Notes: generated from the sequence alone by a model not told the origin. A stretch of DNA of 64,000 nucleotides from Acetobacteroides hydrogenigenes (GCF_004340205.1 NZ_SLWB01000017.1:1-64000); one strand, 5' to 3'. Counted from the first letter of the stretch, positions 44,188 through 54,857 are shown. Made by a program: numbers and translations.

Positions 44188-44874
44188 CTAGAAGTTCCAC
44201 TTAATAGCAGCGGTTGGATAAGCTTCGAAGTCTGACGACACAAAATTCTTGCTCAACTCGATTTCACCACCTACCGAGAAGTTCTTGGTAACGTTGTACC
44301 AAATCTGTGGTTCTGCGAGGAAGATGAAGTCTCCACCTGCAGTTTCTTGTTTCCACCAATCGGCAAATCCGCTAAAGGTAAGCTTGTTGTTTAGCATGTG
44401 CATGTACCATACAGCAGTAAGCTGGAACGATCCCTTGTCGTAATCCTTAATGCTCTTGTACATTGCCTGAAGAGTAAGCCCTCTGGTAAAGTTGGCGTTA
44501 TTCCAAGAGTAGTCCACACCAAACAGCCAAGCAGGGTTGATGTTAAATCCACCGTATGTATTACCCATGTTAAAGATACCTTGACCTGCATTATACTCGA
44601 CATGAGCAGCAAATGGGCCATCCCAGAACTTCAGGCTACGGGCAATTTCCCAGTATGATAGGCTAACACCCTTAACATCGCTTTCGCCATAGTTCATATC
44701 CACAAAGAAGAAGGTGCTACCCCACTTGTCGGGCTTAAACATCTCTACGGTAGAAGTAAGTACGGTTCTAGAATTCTTATCGCTTCGTGTAAAATCGTAG
44801 TGAAGCTGTACATTTTGTGCAAAAGCACCCAAACCAGCAACGGTAAGCGCTGCAGCAAGTAATAGCTTTTTCAT
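44188..44874 (-). CDS. DUF5020-family outer-membrane protein
   Basis: About 228 residues from the Met at 44874, which opens a signal peptide (MKKLLLAAALTVAGLGAFAQ). The frame is open to 44919, but the signal sets the start. The mature protein is rich in Trp/Tyr with alternating strands and ends AYPTAAIKWNF, as in 12-stranded barrels. It matches the DUF5020 family of Bacteroidota; similarity to nucleoside channels (Tsx-like) has been suggested for such barrels, but the substrate is unknown. Confidence 0.75.
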   Translation of the reverse strand: MKKLLLAAALTVAGLGAFAQNVQLHYDFTRSDKNSRTVLTSTVEMFKPDKWGSTFFFVDMNYGESDVKGVSLSYWEIARSLKFWDGPFAAHVEYNAGQGIFNMGNTYGGFNINPAWLFGVDYSWNNANFTRGLTLQAMYKSIKDYDKGSFQLTAVWYMHMLNNKLTFSGFADWWKQETAGGDFIFLAEPQIWYNVTKNFSVGGEIELSKNFVSSDFEAYPTAAIKWNF

Positions 44875-44951
44875 TGTAAAATGATTGTTATGAATGGTTG
44901 TTAGACTTTTTATTCCCATAAGATGAAATTCTTCATCATTATCATTAACGG

Positions 44952-46370
44952 TTACTCTTTTGTGGGCAAAAACTTCGCTAGTATTTCGATGTAAAGGGGA
45001 TCGTTTACGGCATCGGCACAGAACTCGAAGAACTCTTCGGCGCTTTCACTATCCAGAGTAAGCCCCTTTTCAAACTCAACCAAGCTCTCTTGGACGTTTC
45101 CCATAAGGTAGTAGTAGGCGGCCAAGCGCTGGTGCAGCGCTGCTGTATCGTCATTTACCTTTAATCCGTTTTTTATGATCTCTACGCCCTGCTCCAACGA
45201 TTCGTCGCCTACAATTTCGGAAAGTAACAGCCACGATTCAAAATCGAGAGGATCGAGCGCAATTGCCGTTTCGAAAGCAGCCTTGGCTTCATCGAGCCTA
45301 TTGAGGCGCATGTTGAGCTTTCCTAGGCCAAACCAATACTCGGGAATATTGGGATCTAGCTCAATGGCCTTGGTTGCCAGCTCGTAGCTCTCGTCTACAC
45401 GATCGAACTCCAGCTCAACTACAGCCAAACCGTAAAGCGCATCTGGATTTTCGGGGTTGCTGTCAAGCGATTTTTGGTAGTAGATTCGGGCATTTTCGTA
45501 GTCGCCAAGCTTCTCGTAGCACTCGCCTATGCAGCACATGGCCATGGCAGTATCCTCCTCCATATCTGCATACTCGAAGAATACGGTAAGCGCCTCCTCG
45601 AATCGTCCGATGTTGGCAAGCGCATTGGCCTTGCTAAAGTACGATAGCGGAGCATCGGGCTCGAGCGCTATGGCGTAGTCGAATGCCTCTATGGCCTTGT
45701 CGTTTTTACCCAACTTGGCGTACAGCGTTCCTAGGTTCGACCAGCCAAAGGGAAGGAATGGGTCGCCATCGAGCATTTTCTCGTATGCTTCAATTGCCTC
45801 CTCAGTTCTATTCAGCTTCTCTTGTATAAATCCGAGTTCCCCATAAGTTTGCGTGTTGGATGGATCTAGCTCGATCCCCATCTTCAGGTACTTGCAGGCT
45901 ATCTCGAATTCGTCGTACTCCTCAAGGATGGCCACCACCTCAAAAAGCATATCGAGCTTCTGATCGGTACTCTTCAGAAGTACCTGATCGAACATGGCAA
46001 GAGCCTCGTCGGTCTTACCCGTAGCCATTAAGGTTTTTCCTTTTACAAGGTAAAAGTCGGGATTGTTCCTTTCGAAAGCCTCTACCGATGTGAGATCAAC
46101 TAGGGCATCGTTGTAGCGACCGGAGAATAGCTCTATTTCGGCCTTCTTGATGGTGAGCTCTGAGGAATTTGGATGCTGCTTCCGGGCAATTCGAAGCACG
46201 TTAATGGCGTCTTCCGATCGATTTTGAAGAATATAGTGATCGACCATTTTTTCGTAATCGCATACGTCGAAGTAGGCAATGCGGTTGGTTTTCACCATTG
46301 CCTCGTAACGCTTTACAATTTCTGGAAGGTTGTCGTCTTCGCTGAAGTACAATTCGCTATCTTCTTTCAT
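44952..46370 (-). CDS. Tetratricopeptide-repeat protein
   Basis: A 472-residue, acidic protein made of about a dozen TPR units with no signal peptide (for example GRYDALVDL-type pairs, KNDKAIEAFDYAIALEPD, DYENARIYYQKSLDSNPE, RLDEAKAAFETAIALDPL). It should be a cytoplasmic scaffold for protein-protein contacts. No enzymatic domain is seen. An 80-base gap separates it from the DUF5020 gene, so co-transcription is possible. Confidence 0.85.
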   Translation of the reverse strand: MKEDSELYFSEDDNLPEIVKRYEAMVKTNRIAYFDVCDYEKMVDHYILQNRSEDAINVLRIARKQHPNSSELTIKKAEIELFSGRYNDALVDLTSVEAFERNNPDFYLVKGKTLMATGKTDEALAMFDQVLLKSTDQKLDMLFEVVAILEEYDEFEIACKYLKMGIELDPSNTQTYGELGFIQEKLNRTEEAIEAYEKMLDGDPFLPFGWSNLGTLYAKLGKNDKAIEAFDYAIALEPDAPLSYFSKANALANIGRFEEALTVFFEYADMEEDTAMAMCCIGECYEKLGDYENARIYYQKSLDSNPENPDALYGLAVVELEFDRVDESYELATKAIELDPNIPEYWFGLGKLNMRLNRLDEAKAAFETAIALDPLDFESWLLLSEIVGDESLEQGVEIIKNGLKVNDDTAALHQRLAAYYYLMGNVQESLVEFEKGLTLDSESAEEFFEFCADAVNDPLYIEILAKFLPTKE

Positions 46371-46491
46371 GCATTACCCCGTTGTGCGGGTAAAAGTAGC
46401 AAAATTAGCCGGAAGAAAAAAGCGAGTGGCTTACAGCCGATGAGATTCCCTCCCTAGAACGCGTAATTGAACATCACCCCAGGAAACAAGA

Positions 46492-46759
46492 GCCATTTGG
46501 TCGACCAAATTACGTTCCGCTGGCAGCGGATTGCCATTTACTCGACCAAATAGGCTTCCGCCAGCAGCGGAATGCCATTTACTCGACAAAATGAGCTTCC
46601 GCCAACTGCGGAACGCCATTTGCTCGGTCAAACATGCTTCCGCCAACTGCGGAATGTCATTTACTCGACCAAATGAGCTTCCGCCAACTGCGGAATGCCA
46701 TTTACTCGACCAAACGGGCTTCCGCCGACAGCGGAAATCCATCTACTCGAGTAAATGGC
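46492..46759. repeat. 41-bp palindromic tandem array
   Basis: Six full units of 41 bases and one partial start at 46492, 46533, 46574, 46615, 46656, 46697 and 46738. Each has two palindromic parts: GCCATTTACTCGACCAAA-type (TTTGGTCGACCAAA in the first unit) and CTTCCGCCAACTGCGGAAT. Several substitutions keep the second stem paired. It fills most of the gap 46371-46802 between the TPR gene and the dehydrogenase-like gene. No gene is supported in the array. Confidence 0.9.
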
Positions 46760-46802
46760 AATTACAAAACATAAATTTCCCCAACCTAGGATTCAATGGT
46801 CC

Positions 46803-47795
46803 TTACCGATCCTTAAAGTACTTCATGAACTGCACGCGCTCGAATGCTGCCGGGTTGTAGGTTCTGTCCTTCGACATTTTTCCCCTAAACGCATCGAGCG
46901 ATGTGTAATCGTTCGCCACCATCCATCTCTTAAGGTCGTTCAGCATGTCCTGAGCATAAGGTATCCCATGTAGGTAGAATGCCGATGCAGCAGTTACCAC
47001 CTTTGCGCCTGCCAGTAGCTGCTTTACCATTGCATCCCCATTAAGTACTCCGGTTGATGCGGCCAAGTCGCATTTTACCCTGTTTGCCATAATGGCAATC
47101 CAACGTAACGAGGTAGAAATATCCGAAGGAGTGCTTAGCACATTGGGTGTGGTAAACTCCATTGTATCCGTAGTAAAATCTATAGCGTACATGCGGTTAA
47201 AGAGCGTAATACCTTTTACACCTGTTTCTGATAGTTTTTGGATAAGTAATCCAAGCGCAGCAGAGTAGTATCCAATTTTTAGGGATACCGGAATTGTAAT
47301 CTTTTCTAAAACCTTAGAAACTATATCGAAGTAGATGGCCTCGCTCTCCTGGCTGGTGCGCGTAAAGTCGGAAGGAAGGATGAATAGGTTTAGCTCAAGC
47401 GCATCGGCCCCTGCCTGTTCTATCTTTTGGGCGTAGTTGAGCCACCCCTCTGCGGTAATACAGTTTATCGAAGCTATTACGGGTATCGTCAGCTCTTTTT
47501 TTGCACTACTGATAAGATTCAGGTAATCGCTAAGCGGATCCTTTATCTGCTCGTACTCAAGTTCGAAGTAATCCAAGGCTTCAGGATAGATGGACGGAGA
47601 AACCGACATCCGGGTAAGAGACTCTTGGGCATAGTGAATTATTTCCTCCTCAAAAATTGATTTTAGGATAATTGCTCCTACCCCACTTTCCTCGAACTTT
47701 TTCAGGTCCTTAAGATGCGTTGTTAGCCCACTGCTGCTGGCAACCAATGGCGAGCGAAGCTTCAGCCCCATGTAATCTGCTGAAATATCTACCAT
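46803..47795 (-). CDS. Dihydroorotate dehydrogenase-like FMN protein
   Basis: A 330-residue TIM-barrel flavoprotein of the PyrD superfamily: it begins MVDISADYMGLKLRSPLVASSSG-like family sequence (FMN-binding N-terminus), with SINCITAEGWLNYA, ALELNLFI, PVSLKIGYYS and AASTGVLNGDAMVKQLLAGA (FMN phosphate site). It is annotated in Bacteroidota as a dihydroorotate-dehydrogenase-like protein and is probably not the biosynthetic PyrD. The true substrate is not known. Confidence 0.75.
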   Translation of the reverse strand: MVDISADYMGLKLRSPLVASSSGLTTHLKDLKKFEESGVGAIILKSIFEEEIIHYAQESLTRMSVSPSIYPEALDYFELEYEQIKDPLSDYLNLISSAKKELTIPVIASINCITAEGWLNYAQKIEQAGADALELNLFILPSDFTRTSQESEAIYFDIVSKVLEKITIPVSLKIGYYSAALGLLIQKLSETGVKGITLFNRMYAIDFTTDTMEFTTPNVLSTPSDISTSLRWIAIMANRVKCDLAASTGVLNGDAMVKQLLAGAKVVTAASAFYLHGIPYAQDMLNDLKRWMVANDYTSLDAFRGKMSKDRTYNPAAFERVQFMKYFKDR

Positions 47796-48022
47796 AATGA
47801 CTCAAGTTTTTAATACGATCAACGTTTGATAATTCCTACCATTAGAACATACCAAAGCGCAAAAAGCTTACAAGGAGCACCAAACAGTACAACCTTGTAA
47901 GCCTTTTGGTCTAACAATTTGAGTCTAGAAGATTCTTATGCCTTAAGCATAGGTTTCTCAAGGCTTATTCCCCTCCTTTTCAAGACAACGCGCTTAACTT
48001 GCGGGAAAACGTTCCCTCGGAG

Positions 48023-48124
48023 TGTCATCCCGTGCTTGTCACGGGATCTAAAGATTCGCCCGAAGGGCTTTTTCAGAATCTATTGGATTCCGATTTAGAT
48101 TCCGGGACAAGCCCGGAATGACAA
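48023..48124. repeat. Composite palindromic element (MITE-like, about 100 bp)
   Basis: The ends TGTCATCCCG and CGGAATGACA are imperfect 27-base inverted repeats (48024-48050 against the reverse of 48097-48123). Each end is itself a hairpin (CCCGTGCTTGTCACGGG and CCGGGACAAGCCCGG). The middle has CGCCCGAAGGGCTTTTTCAGAATC. Elements of this GTCATTCCGGGCTTGTCCCGG type are scattered in many bacterial genomes. It lies between the dehydrogenase-like gene and gltD, with no gene in 47796-48172. Confidence 0.8.
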
Positions 48125-48172
48125 CACTGATTTATCTTGTGCAAAACTCATAGCATGACATTGTGCTTATAC

Positions 48173-49654
48173 TTATAGTATGGTATACCCCATCAGGTAT
48201 TCGTCTACCGCCTTGGCGCACTCGCGCCCTTCGTTGATTGCCCACACCACCAAGCTTTGTCCGCGACGGACATCGCCGCAGGCAAATACCTTATCGGCGC
48301 TGGTGGCGAACTTGCCGTAGTCGGCTTTTACGTTGGTTCGGCTATCGGTTTCAACGTTCAGCTGCTTTAGGATCTCCTGTTCGGGTCCAACAAACCCCAT
48401 TGCCAGCAGCACCAAATCGGCATCAATCACCTCCTCGGAGCCTGCAACCTCAACGGGCTGCATTCCGCCAGAAGGACCTGCCGCCCACTTTATCTTTACC
48501 GTCTTAACCTGGGTAACCTCTCCTCTATCGTTCCCCACAAACTCCTTAACAACCGTAGCGAATGTTCTGGGATCGTCGCCATACTTTTGGGCAAACTCCA
48601 CCTGACCGTAATCGGTTTTATGCACCTTGGGGAATTGAGGCCAAGGGTTATTGTTGGCGCGTAGCGGCGGCAGCTTCTCCATGATTTCGATCTGCATCAA
48701 GCCCGCGCATCCATGACGAAGGCTGGTTGCCACGCAGTCGGTTCCGGTATCGCCACCTCCAATGATGATGACGTTCTTATCCTTTGCCGAGATGTAGCGC
48801 TCATCTTTAAGGTTCGAATCGAGCAGGCTCTTGGTTGTTGCCTTAAGGAAGTCCACCGCAAAGTGGACACCCTTCAACTCGCGCCCCTTTGCCACAATGT
48901 CGCGAGGCTTGGTTGCCCCACAGGCAAGCACAACCGCATCGTAGCTGCTATGCAGCTCCTTTGCATCTACATTTGCCCCAACTTCGGCATTGGTTTTAAA
49001 GGTGATTCCCTCCTCTTCTAAAAGGCTAACACGGCGATCGATTACCTTTTTGTCGAGCTTCATGTTGGGGATGCCGTACATCATCAAACCGCCAACCCTA
49101 TCGGCACGCTCGTACACGGTTACCGTATGCCCAGCCTTATTCAGCTGATCGGCAACCGCCAATCCGGCAGGACCAGAGCCTACCACCGCCACGGTTTTGC
49201 CCGTTCGTACCTTTGGCGGATGGGCAACAACGAGGTTGTCCTCGAAGGCTCGTTCGATAATCGAGCACTCGTTCTCCTTAACCGACACGGCATCGCCATG
49301 AAGCGCTACCGTACAGGCAGCCTCGCAGGGGGCGGGACAAACACGCCCGGTAAATTCCGGAAAGTTGTTGGTTTTATGCAGGCGAACTACCGCCTCGTCC
49401 CACTTACCCTTAAAGATAAGGTCGTTCCACTCCGGAATTAGGTTGTGGAGCGGACATCCTGTAGTCATGTTGTTAATGGTAACACCCGACTGGCAGAATG
49501 GTATTCCGCAATCCATGCAGCGAGCACCCTGCTTGCCCTGCTCGCTCTTGGGCAGAAGAACTATATACTCCTTGTAATCTTTTAGTCGTGCAGAAGGGTG
49601 CTTCTTAGAGGAAACACTCCTTGGTATTTCTAAAAATCCTGTAGGTTTACCCAT
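48173..49654 (-). CDS. gltD: Glutamate synthase small subunit
   Basis: A 493-residue NADPH:ferredoxin-type flavoprotein subunit. It has N-terminal Cys motifs for 4Fe-4S clusters (CMDCGIPFC and CPAPCEAAC), an FAD site ([17 protein letters not shown]), an NADPH site ([15 protein letters not shown]) and the ending [15 protein letters not shown]. It passes electrons to the large subunit for glutamate formation from glutamine and 2-oxoglutarate. 11 bases downstream of gltB. Confidence 0.95.
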   Translation of the reverse strand: MGKPTGFLEIPRSVSSKKHPSARLKDYKEYIVLLPKSEQGKQGARCMDCGIPFCQSGVTINNMTTGCPLHNLIPEWNDLIFKGKWDEAVVRLHKTNNFPEFTGRVCPAPCEAACTVALHGDAVSVKENECSIIERAFEDNLVVAHPPKVRTGKTVAVVGSGPAGLAVADQLNKAGHTVTVYERADRVGGLMMYGIPNMKLDKKVIDRRVSLLEEEGITFKTNAEVGANVDAKELHSSYDAVVLACGATKPRDIVAKGRELKGVHFAVDFLKATTKSLLDSNLKDERYISAKDKNVIIIGGGDTGTDCVATSLRHGCAGLMQIEIMEKLPPLRANNNPWPQFPKVHKTDYGQVEFAQKYGDDPRTFATVVKEFVGNDRGEVTQVKTVKIKWAAGPSGGMQPVEVAGSEEVIDADLVLLAMGFVGPEQEILKQLNVETDSRTNVKADYGKFATSADKVFACGDVRRGQSLVVWAINEGRECAKAVDEYLMGYTIL

Positions 49655-49665
49655 CGTTTAACCCC

Positions 49666-52600
49666 CTATTTCTTTACGGTTGTAACATCAGCAAAGGCAA
49701 GCCTTTCTGCCTCATCGTAGCTATGACCTGCCTGCTCGTATCGCTTAATCAGCGTCATAATCTTCTTGTAGTCCTTAGGCAGCACCTTTACAAACTGTAT
49801 TTTTTTCAGATCGAAGCGATCCAGCACCTTTTTGGTTACTGCCGAACGGGTGTGCTTATAGTGATCTTCCAACATTCGCTTTAGCACCACCTCATCCTCG
49901 CCATCGAGCTTCTCGACGTACACCATATCGGTGTTGATGCGGCTACGGTTCATGCCCGTTTCATCCTGAATGTAGGCAATACCACCCGACATACCTGCGG
50001 CAAAGTTCCTACCTATGGTTCCAAGGATTACCACACGACCTCCTGTCATGTACTCGCAACCGTGGTCGCCAACACCTTCGACAACAGCCTCGATACCCGA
50101 GTTACGAACGCAGAAGCGCTCGCCTGCCGCCCCGTTGATATACGCCTTACCGCTAGTTGCGCCGTAGAAGGCAACGTTTCCGATAACGATATTCTCGTAT
50201 GCCTCGCGGCTAGTGGACTGCTCTTCCTGAACGATAATCTTACCGCCCGATAGCCCCTTGCCCACGTAGTCGTTGGCATCGCCCCAAAGTTCGAGGGTGA
50301 TACCGCTTGGGATAAAAGCGCCCATGCTTTGCCCGCCTGCGCCCTTCATCTTAATCCAAATGGTATCTTCGGGAAGTCCTTTATTCTGATACCTCTTGGT
50401 GATTTCGCTACCAAGCATGGTTCCGATGGTTCTATTCACGTTATCGACATCCAGCTCGATGGATACCTTTTCGCCAGATTCCAGCGCCTTCGAAGCCTTA
50501 TCGAGCAACACCTTTGCATCGATGGTTTCGTACAGCTTCTGGTCGTACTTCTGCTCGAAATGGTAGTTCGAGTTTGGCATCTTGAAGTTCTTGAAGAGCA
50601 CCCTCGTTAGGTTTACCTTCTGTATCTTCCACCCTTCGACAGGCTTCTGGCAAAGCTTATCGGTACGTCCAACCATCTCGTCGATGGTTCGGAAGCCAAG
50701 CTCCGCCATGTACTCGCGCATCTCCTGGGCGATAAACATCATAAAATTTACGACATGTTCTGGCTTACCGGTAAAACGCTTGCGCAGCTCCTCGTTTTGG
50801 GTAGCAATACCAACCGGACAGGTATCGAGATTACATACGCGCATCATTACACAGCCAATGGCAGCTAGTGGTGCAGTTGCAAAACCAAACTCCTCGGCAC
50901 CCAAAAGAGCAGCAATCACCACATCCTTACCCGTCATCAGCTTACCATCGGTTTCAATCTTTACGCGCTGACGAAGCCCGTTTAGAACAAGGGTTTGATG
51001 CGCCTCGGCAAGCCCCATTTCCCAAGGTAAACCACCATGGCGAATCGAGGTCATTGGTGATGCACCCGTACCGCCATCGTAACCGCTTATAAGGATTACA
51101 TCGGCGCCACCTTTGGCAACACCCGCAGCAACCGTTCCTACGCCTGCTTCCGACACCAGCTTAACGTTGATAAGCGCTTGCTGGTTGGCATTCTTCATGT
51201 CGTAGATTAGCTGGGCAAGGTCCTCTATTGAGTAGATGTCATGGTGAGGTGGTGGAGATATCAGCCCCACTCCTACGGTTGCATGGCGTGCCTTGGCAAT
51301 CCAAGGGTAAACTTTCGTTCCGGGCAGCTGACCACCCTCGCCAGGCTTAGCCCCCTGCGCCATCTTTATCTGAATCTCCTTTGCATTCAGCAGATACTCC
51401 GAGGTAACGCCAAATCTACCAGAAGCAATCTGCTTAATTGCCGAGCTTCGAAGATCGCCGTTCGCATCGCGGGTGAAGCGCTCGCGTTCCTCGCCTCCTT
51501 CTCCTGTATTCGACTTTCCTCCTAGTCGATTCATGGCAATAGCCAAGCACTCGTGCGCCTCCTTGCTAATTGAGCCGTACGACATCGCCCCCGTCTTAAA
51601 GCGCTTGACGATGCTCTCGGCAGGCTCAACCTCTTCAATAGGAATTGGCTCCTGAAAGCGAAAATCGAGCAGGTTGCGAAGCGTAACTGCCGACATTTCG
51701 TTATGGAATAAGGCGGAATACTCCTTAAACTCCTTGTAGCTGCCCGTTCGGCAAGCGTTCTGCAGCTTGTATATCGACATGGGATTGTACAGGTGCTCCT
51801 CCTCCGAACTTCGGTACTTAATGCTACCTGCCGAATCTAGCGAGAAGTCGGTAATACGGCTATCAAAGCCGCGAGTATGCCTTTCGATGGTTTCTCGGGC
51901 AACATCCTCAATATCGAGTCCCTCAATACGCGTTGGCGTTCCGGGGAAGTATTTCTCAACCAGTTTGCTCGATAAGCCAAGAGCCTCGAATATCTGCGCA
52001 CCACAGTACGACTGGATGGTAGAAATCCCCATTTTGGAGATTACCTTCACAACGCCCTTCAGGATAGCCTTATCGTAGGTGTGAACGGCATCCTTGTACG
52101 ACTTGGCAATGGTTTTACTATCTACAAGGTCTCTGATGATGTCGTAAACAAAGTATGGGTTGATGGCATTTGCTCCAAAGCCCAGCAGCAGCGCAAAGTG
52201 GTGTACCTCGCGTGGCTCTGCCGACTCCACAACAATGCTTGCCTTCGTTCTCTTTGCCTTCTTTATCAGGTGATGATGTAGCGCCGATGTTGCCAAAAGC
52301 GCAGGTATCTGCACCTTGTTCTCATCAACATCCTTATCGCTAAGAATAAGTATTGATGCCTTCTTAGCGATAGCCTTATCTGCCATCTTGCAGAGTTCCT
52401 TTAGCGCAATCTCTAGACCATCCTTGCCCAACGACTTATCGAAGTAAAGTGGCAAACGAACGCTTCGGAAGCCTCGGTTATCAAGCCCCTCGATATTCTT
52501 CAAATCGAGGTTGCTGATAATGGGGCTAGCCAGCTTTATGCGGGTGCAGTTCTTCTCCGAATCCTCCAAGATATTACCCTCAGCACCAAGGTAAACCCTT

Positions 52601-54186
52601 ACCGAGGTTACGATCTCCTCACGAATGGCATCGATTGGCGGATTGGTTACCTGGGCGAACATCTGCTTAAAGTAGTCGTACAGCAGCTTGCTCTTGTTGC
52701 TGAGCACCGCCAACGGCGTATCAACCCCCATTGCCGAAAGGGGATCATCGCCAGTTGTTGCCATGGGCTGGATGATGGAGTAAACATCCTCGTAGGTATA
52801 GCCGAATCCCTTTAGGAAACGCTTATAGTCAACTGCCGATTCCTCACTTTCGTCGATAGCCTGCTCCAGCTTAACAAGGCTACGCTCAATCCACTTCGCG
52901 TACTGCTTGCGGCGCGAGTAGGTATCCTTTAACTTCTTATCGTTGATGAGTTCGCCCTTAGCGGTATCCACCAAAAGCATCTTGCCCGGTTTCAGGCGTC
53001 CCTTGGTTTTAATATTTTTCTGAGCCACATCGAACACGCCAACCTCCGATGCTAGCAGTAAGTAATCATCTTTGGTGATATAGTAGCGAGCCGGACGAAG
53101 CCCGTTTCTATCGAGCACGGCTCCTAGCTGCTCGCCATCGGTAAAGGCGATAGCTGCCGGACCATCCCAGGGCTCCATCATGGTCGATTTATACTCGAAG
53201 TAGTCGCGAACGCTTCGGTTAAGCTCCTTATTCTTGCTCCAAGGTTCGGGAATATGCATCACCACCGCCTCGGGAAGGGTACGCCCATTCATCACCATAA
53301 ACTCGATGGAGTTGTCGAGCATGGAGGAGTCCGAACCATCGGGGTTGATTACGGGAAGTACCTTCGAAAGGTTGTCGCCAAACACCTTCGAGGTAAAGTT
53401 ACCCTCGCGGGCGGTCATCCAATTTTGGTTTCCCTTGATGGTGTTGATTTCGCCATTATGGATGATCAGGCGATTGGGATGCGCCCTCCTCCACGAAGGA
53501 AAGGTGTTGGTGCTAAAGCGCGAGTGAACCAGCGCCAGCGCGCTTTCCATAGCCTCATCGTTTAGGTCAGGGTAGAACTCCTCGAGCTGCTTAGACGTTA
53601 GCATCCCCTTGTATACTATGGTTCGGCACGAAAGCGAACAGATGTACGAATCGGGAGTAAGTTTCTCGAACTCCTTACGAATGGCAAACAAATCGGTATC
53701 GAACGCTTGCTTGTCGGTGCTGCCATCGTTGCGCGCAACAAAAGCCTGCGCAATGTAGGGCATGGCATCGCGGGCAGCATCTCCTAAACTTGAGGCATTA
53801 AATGGCACCTCTCGCCAACCTACAAACTTATGGTTGTGCGCATCTACAATATTCTCAAAAATGAGCATTGCACGTTTTCTCTCTGTTCCATCGTGAGGTA
53901 AAAAGAACATTCCTACGGCGTATTGCCCCTCTTCGCCAAGCGAAAAACGAATCTTCTTTGAGAAAAATTTATGTGGGATCTGAATAAGGATGCCGGCACC
54001 ATCGCCAACATTGGGGTCTGCTCCCACCCCACCACGGTGATCAAGTTTCGTGAGCACCCTAAGCGCATCGGTAACAATTTTATGCGACCGAATGCCCTTA
54101 ATGCTGGCAATTGCACCTATTCCACATGCGTCTTTCTCAAAAGCAGGATCATACATTCCTTGCTGCTGGGGATAATCCTTTTCCAT
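49666..54186 (-). CDS. gltB: Glutamate synthase large subunit
   Basis: A 1506-residue enzyme. The N-terminal class II glutamine amidotransferase begins at the Cys of DACGIGAIAS after a short propeptide (about 20 residues). A central domain and the FMN-binding synthase domain follow (KPGEGGQLPG, ISGYDGGTGASP), with Cys ligands of a 3Fe-4S cluster in CVMMRVCNLDTCPVG. The GXGXG beta-helix domain closes the protein (GGRVVILGTIGRNFAAGMSGG). Together with GltD it assimilates ammonia through glutamine. Confidence 0.97.
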   Translation of the reverse strand: MEKDYPQQQGMYDPAFEKDACGIGAIASIKGIRSHKIVTDALRVLTKLDHRGGVGADPNVGDGAGILIQIPHKFFSKKIRFSLGEEGQYAVGMFFLPHDGTERKRAMLIFENIVDAHNHKFVGWREVPFNASSLGDAARDAMPYIAQAFVARNDGSTDKQAFDTDLFAIRKEFEKLTPDSYICSLSCRTIVYKGMLTSKQLEEFYPDLNDEAMESALALVHSRFSTNTFPSWRRAHPNRLIIHNGEINTIKGNQNWMTAREGNFTSKVFGDNLSKVLPVINPDGSDSSMLDNSIEFMVMNGRTLPEAVVMHIPEPWSKNKELNRSVRDYFEYKSTMMEPWDGPAAIAFTDGEQLGAVLDRNGLRPARYYITKDDYLLLASEVGVFDVAQKNIKTKGRLKPGKMLLVDTAKGELINDKKLKDTYSRRKQYAKWIERSLVKLEQAIDESEESAVDYKRFLKGFGYTYEDVYSIIQPMATTGDDPLSAMGVDTPLAVLSNKSKLLYDYFKQMFAQVTNPPIDAIREEIVTSVRVYLGAEGNILEDSEKNCTRIKLASPIISNLDLKNIEGLDNRGFRSVRLPLYFDKSLGKDGLEIALKELCKMADKAIAKKASILILSDKDVDENKVQIPALLATSALHHHLIKKAKRTKASIVVESAEPREVHHFALLLGFGANAINPYFVYDIIRDLVDSKTIAKSYKDAVHTYDKAILKGVVKVISKMGISTIQSYCGAQIFEALGLSSKLVEKYFPGTPTRIEGLDIEDVARETIERHTRGFDSRITDFSLDSAGSIKYRSSEEEHLYNPMSIYKLQNACRTGSYKEFKEYSALFHNEMSAVTLRNLLDFRFQEPIPIEEVEPAESIVKRFKTGAMSYGSISKEAHECLAIAMNRLGGKSNTGEGGEERERFTRDANGDLRSSAIKQIASGRFGVTSEYLLNAKEIQIKMAQGAKPGEGGQLPGTKVYPWIAKARHATVGVGLISPPPHHDIYSIEDLAQLIYDMKNANQQALINVKLVSEAGVGTVAAGVAKGGADVILISGYDGGTGASPMTSIRHGGLPWEMGLAEAHQTLVLNGLRQRVKIETDGKLMTGKDVVIAALLGAEEFGFATAPLAAIGCVMMRVCNLDTCPVGIATQNEELRKRFTGKPEHVVNFMMFIAQEMREYMAELGFRTIDEMVGRTDKLCQKPVEGWKIQKVNLTRVLFKNFKMPNSNYHFEQKYDQKLYETIDAKVLLDKASKALESGEKVSIELDVDNVNRTIGTMLGSEITKRYQNKGLPEDTIWIKMKGAGGQSMGAFIPSGITLELWGDANDYVGKGLSGGKIIVQEEQSTSREAYENIVIGNVAFYGATSGKAYINGAAGERFCVRNSGIEAVVEGVGDHGCEYMTGGRVVILGTIGRNFAAGMSGGIAYIQDETGMNRSRINTDMVYVEKLDGEDEVVLKRMLEDHYKHTRSAVTKKVLDRFDLKKIQFVKVLPKDYKKIMTLIKRYEQAGHSYDEAERLAFADVTTVKK

Positions 54187-54857
54187 AAGCGTACTTCCTT
54201 TACTCTATTTTACTCAAAAAAACATACTAAGTTCTTCAAAAAACACTCTTACTTACAATACGTAACTTTTGAATACAACTATTACATTAAAATAGACATA
54301 TATAGTTACATATCTTTTTATTGCATACGTTACAATCTATCACGTTGCATTAATTAATGCATATAAGAGTCCCATCCTGTCCCCTGAACGGAACCAGACA
54401 ACTAACCACGTAAGCGGTTTATGCTTGCAATAACGCTTTAATGTAAGTCAAGAAGCAAGCATTAAGCTTGCATGGGGAGGTTGACTTATTTGGAGATAAA
54501 ACGAACCAATATTACAATTCGTAGCTGAATTTTTACTTCACTTGGAAATTGGTGGTAAAAATGTCAGAATATTGGTCTCTCATTATCTCGTTTTGCTAAA
54601 AGTAGAGATTATTTTCAATAATAAAAATCGGCAAAAGTATGGCTGATTACCAATATAAAACCTAGTTATAAGTATTATAAAGAGGTTTTCTTACTATTGT
54701 TTTTAAATACTTTTAAATCCTAATCCTTCGATTAAAGAAGCCTTGAAAAAATGCTTACAGATTGTAGCTTACTTAGCAAAGCAAGATAAAAGCATCTTTT
54801 AACTCTTCTATGTATCCTTTAAAATACACAGGACTCGATCATCCTCCAAACATAAAA
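54187..54857. other. Long AT-rich leader region of gltB with palindromes
   Basis: A 670-base gene-free region. It contains a perfect 16-base palindrome, TGCATTAATTAATGCA, at 54346-54361, a hairpin GCAAGC-ATTAA-GCTTGC at 54455-54471, and a widely spaced inverted repeat ACCAATATT (54505-54513) / AATATTGGT (54568-54576). A TACTTTTG word (54639-54632, minus strand) resembles a -7 element, but no well-placed -33 element is seen. The 16-base palindrome is a fair candidate operator for nitrogen control of gltBD. Confidence 0.45.

Noticed and set aside
54361-54480. A known riboswitch upstream of gltB
   Set aside because: Hairpins are present, but I could not match the conserved core of any riboswitch class.
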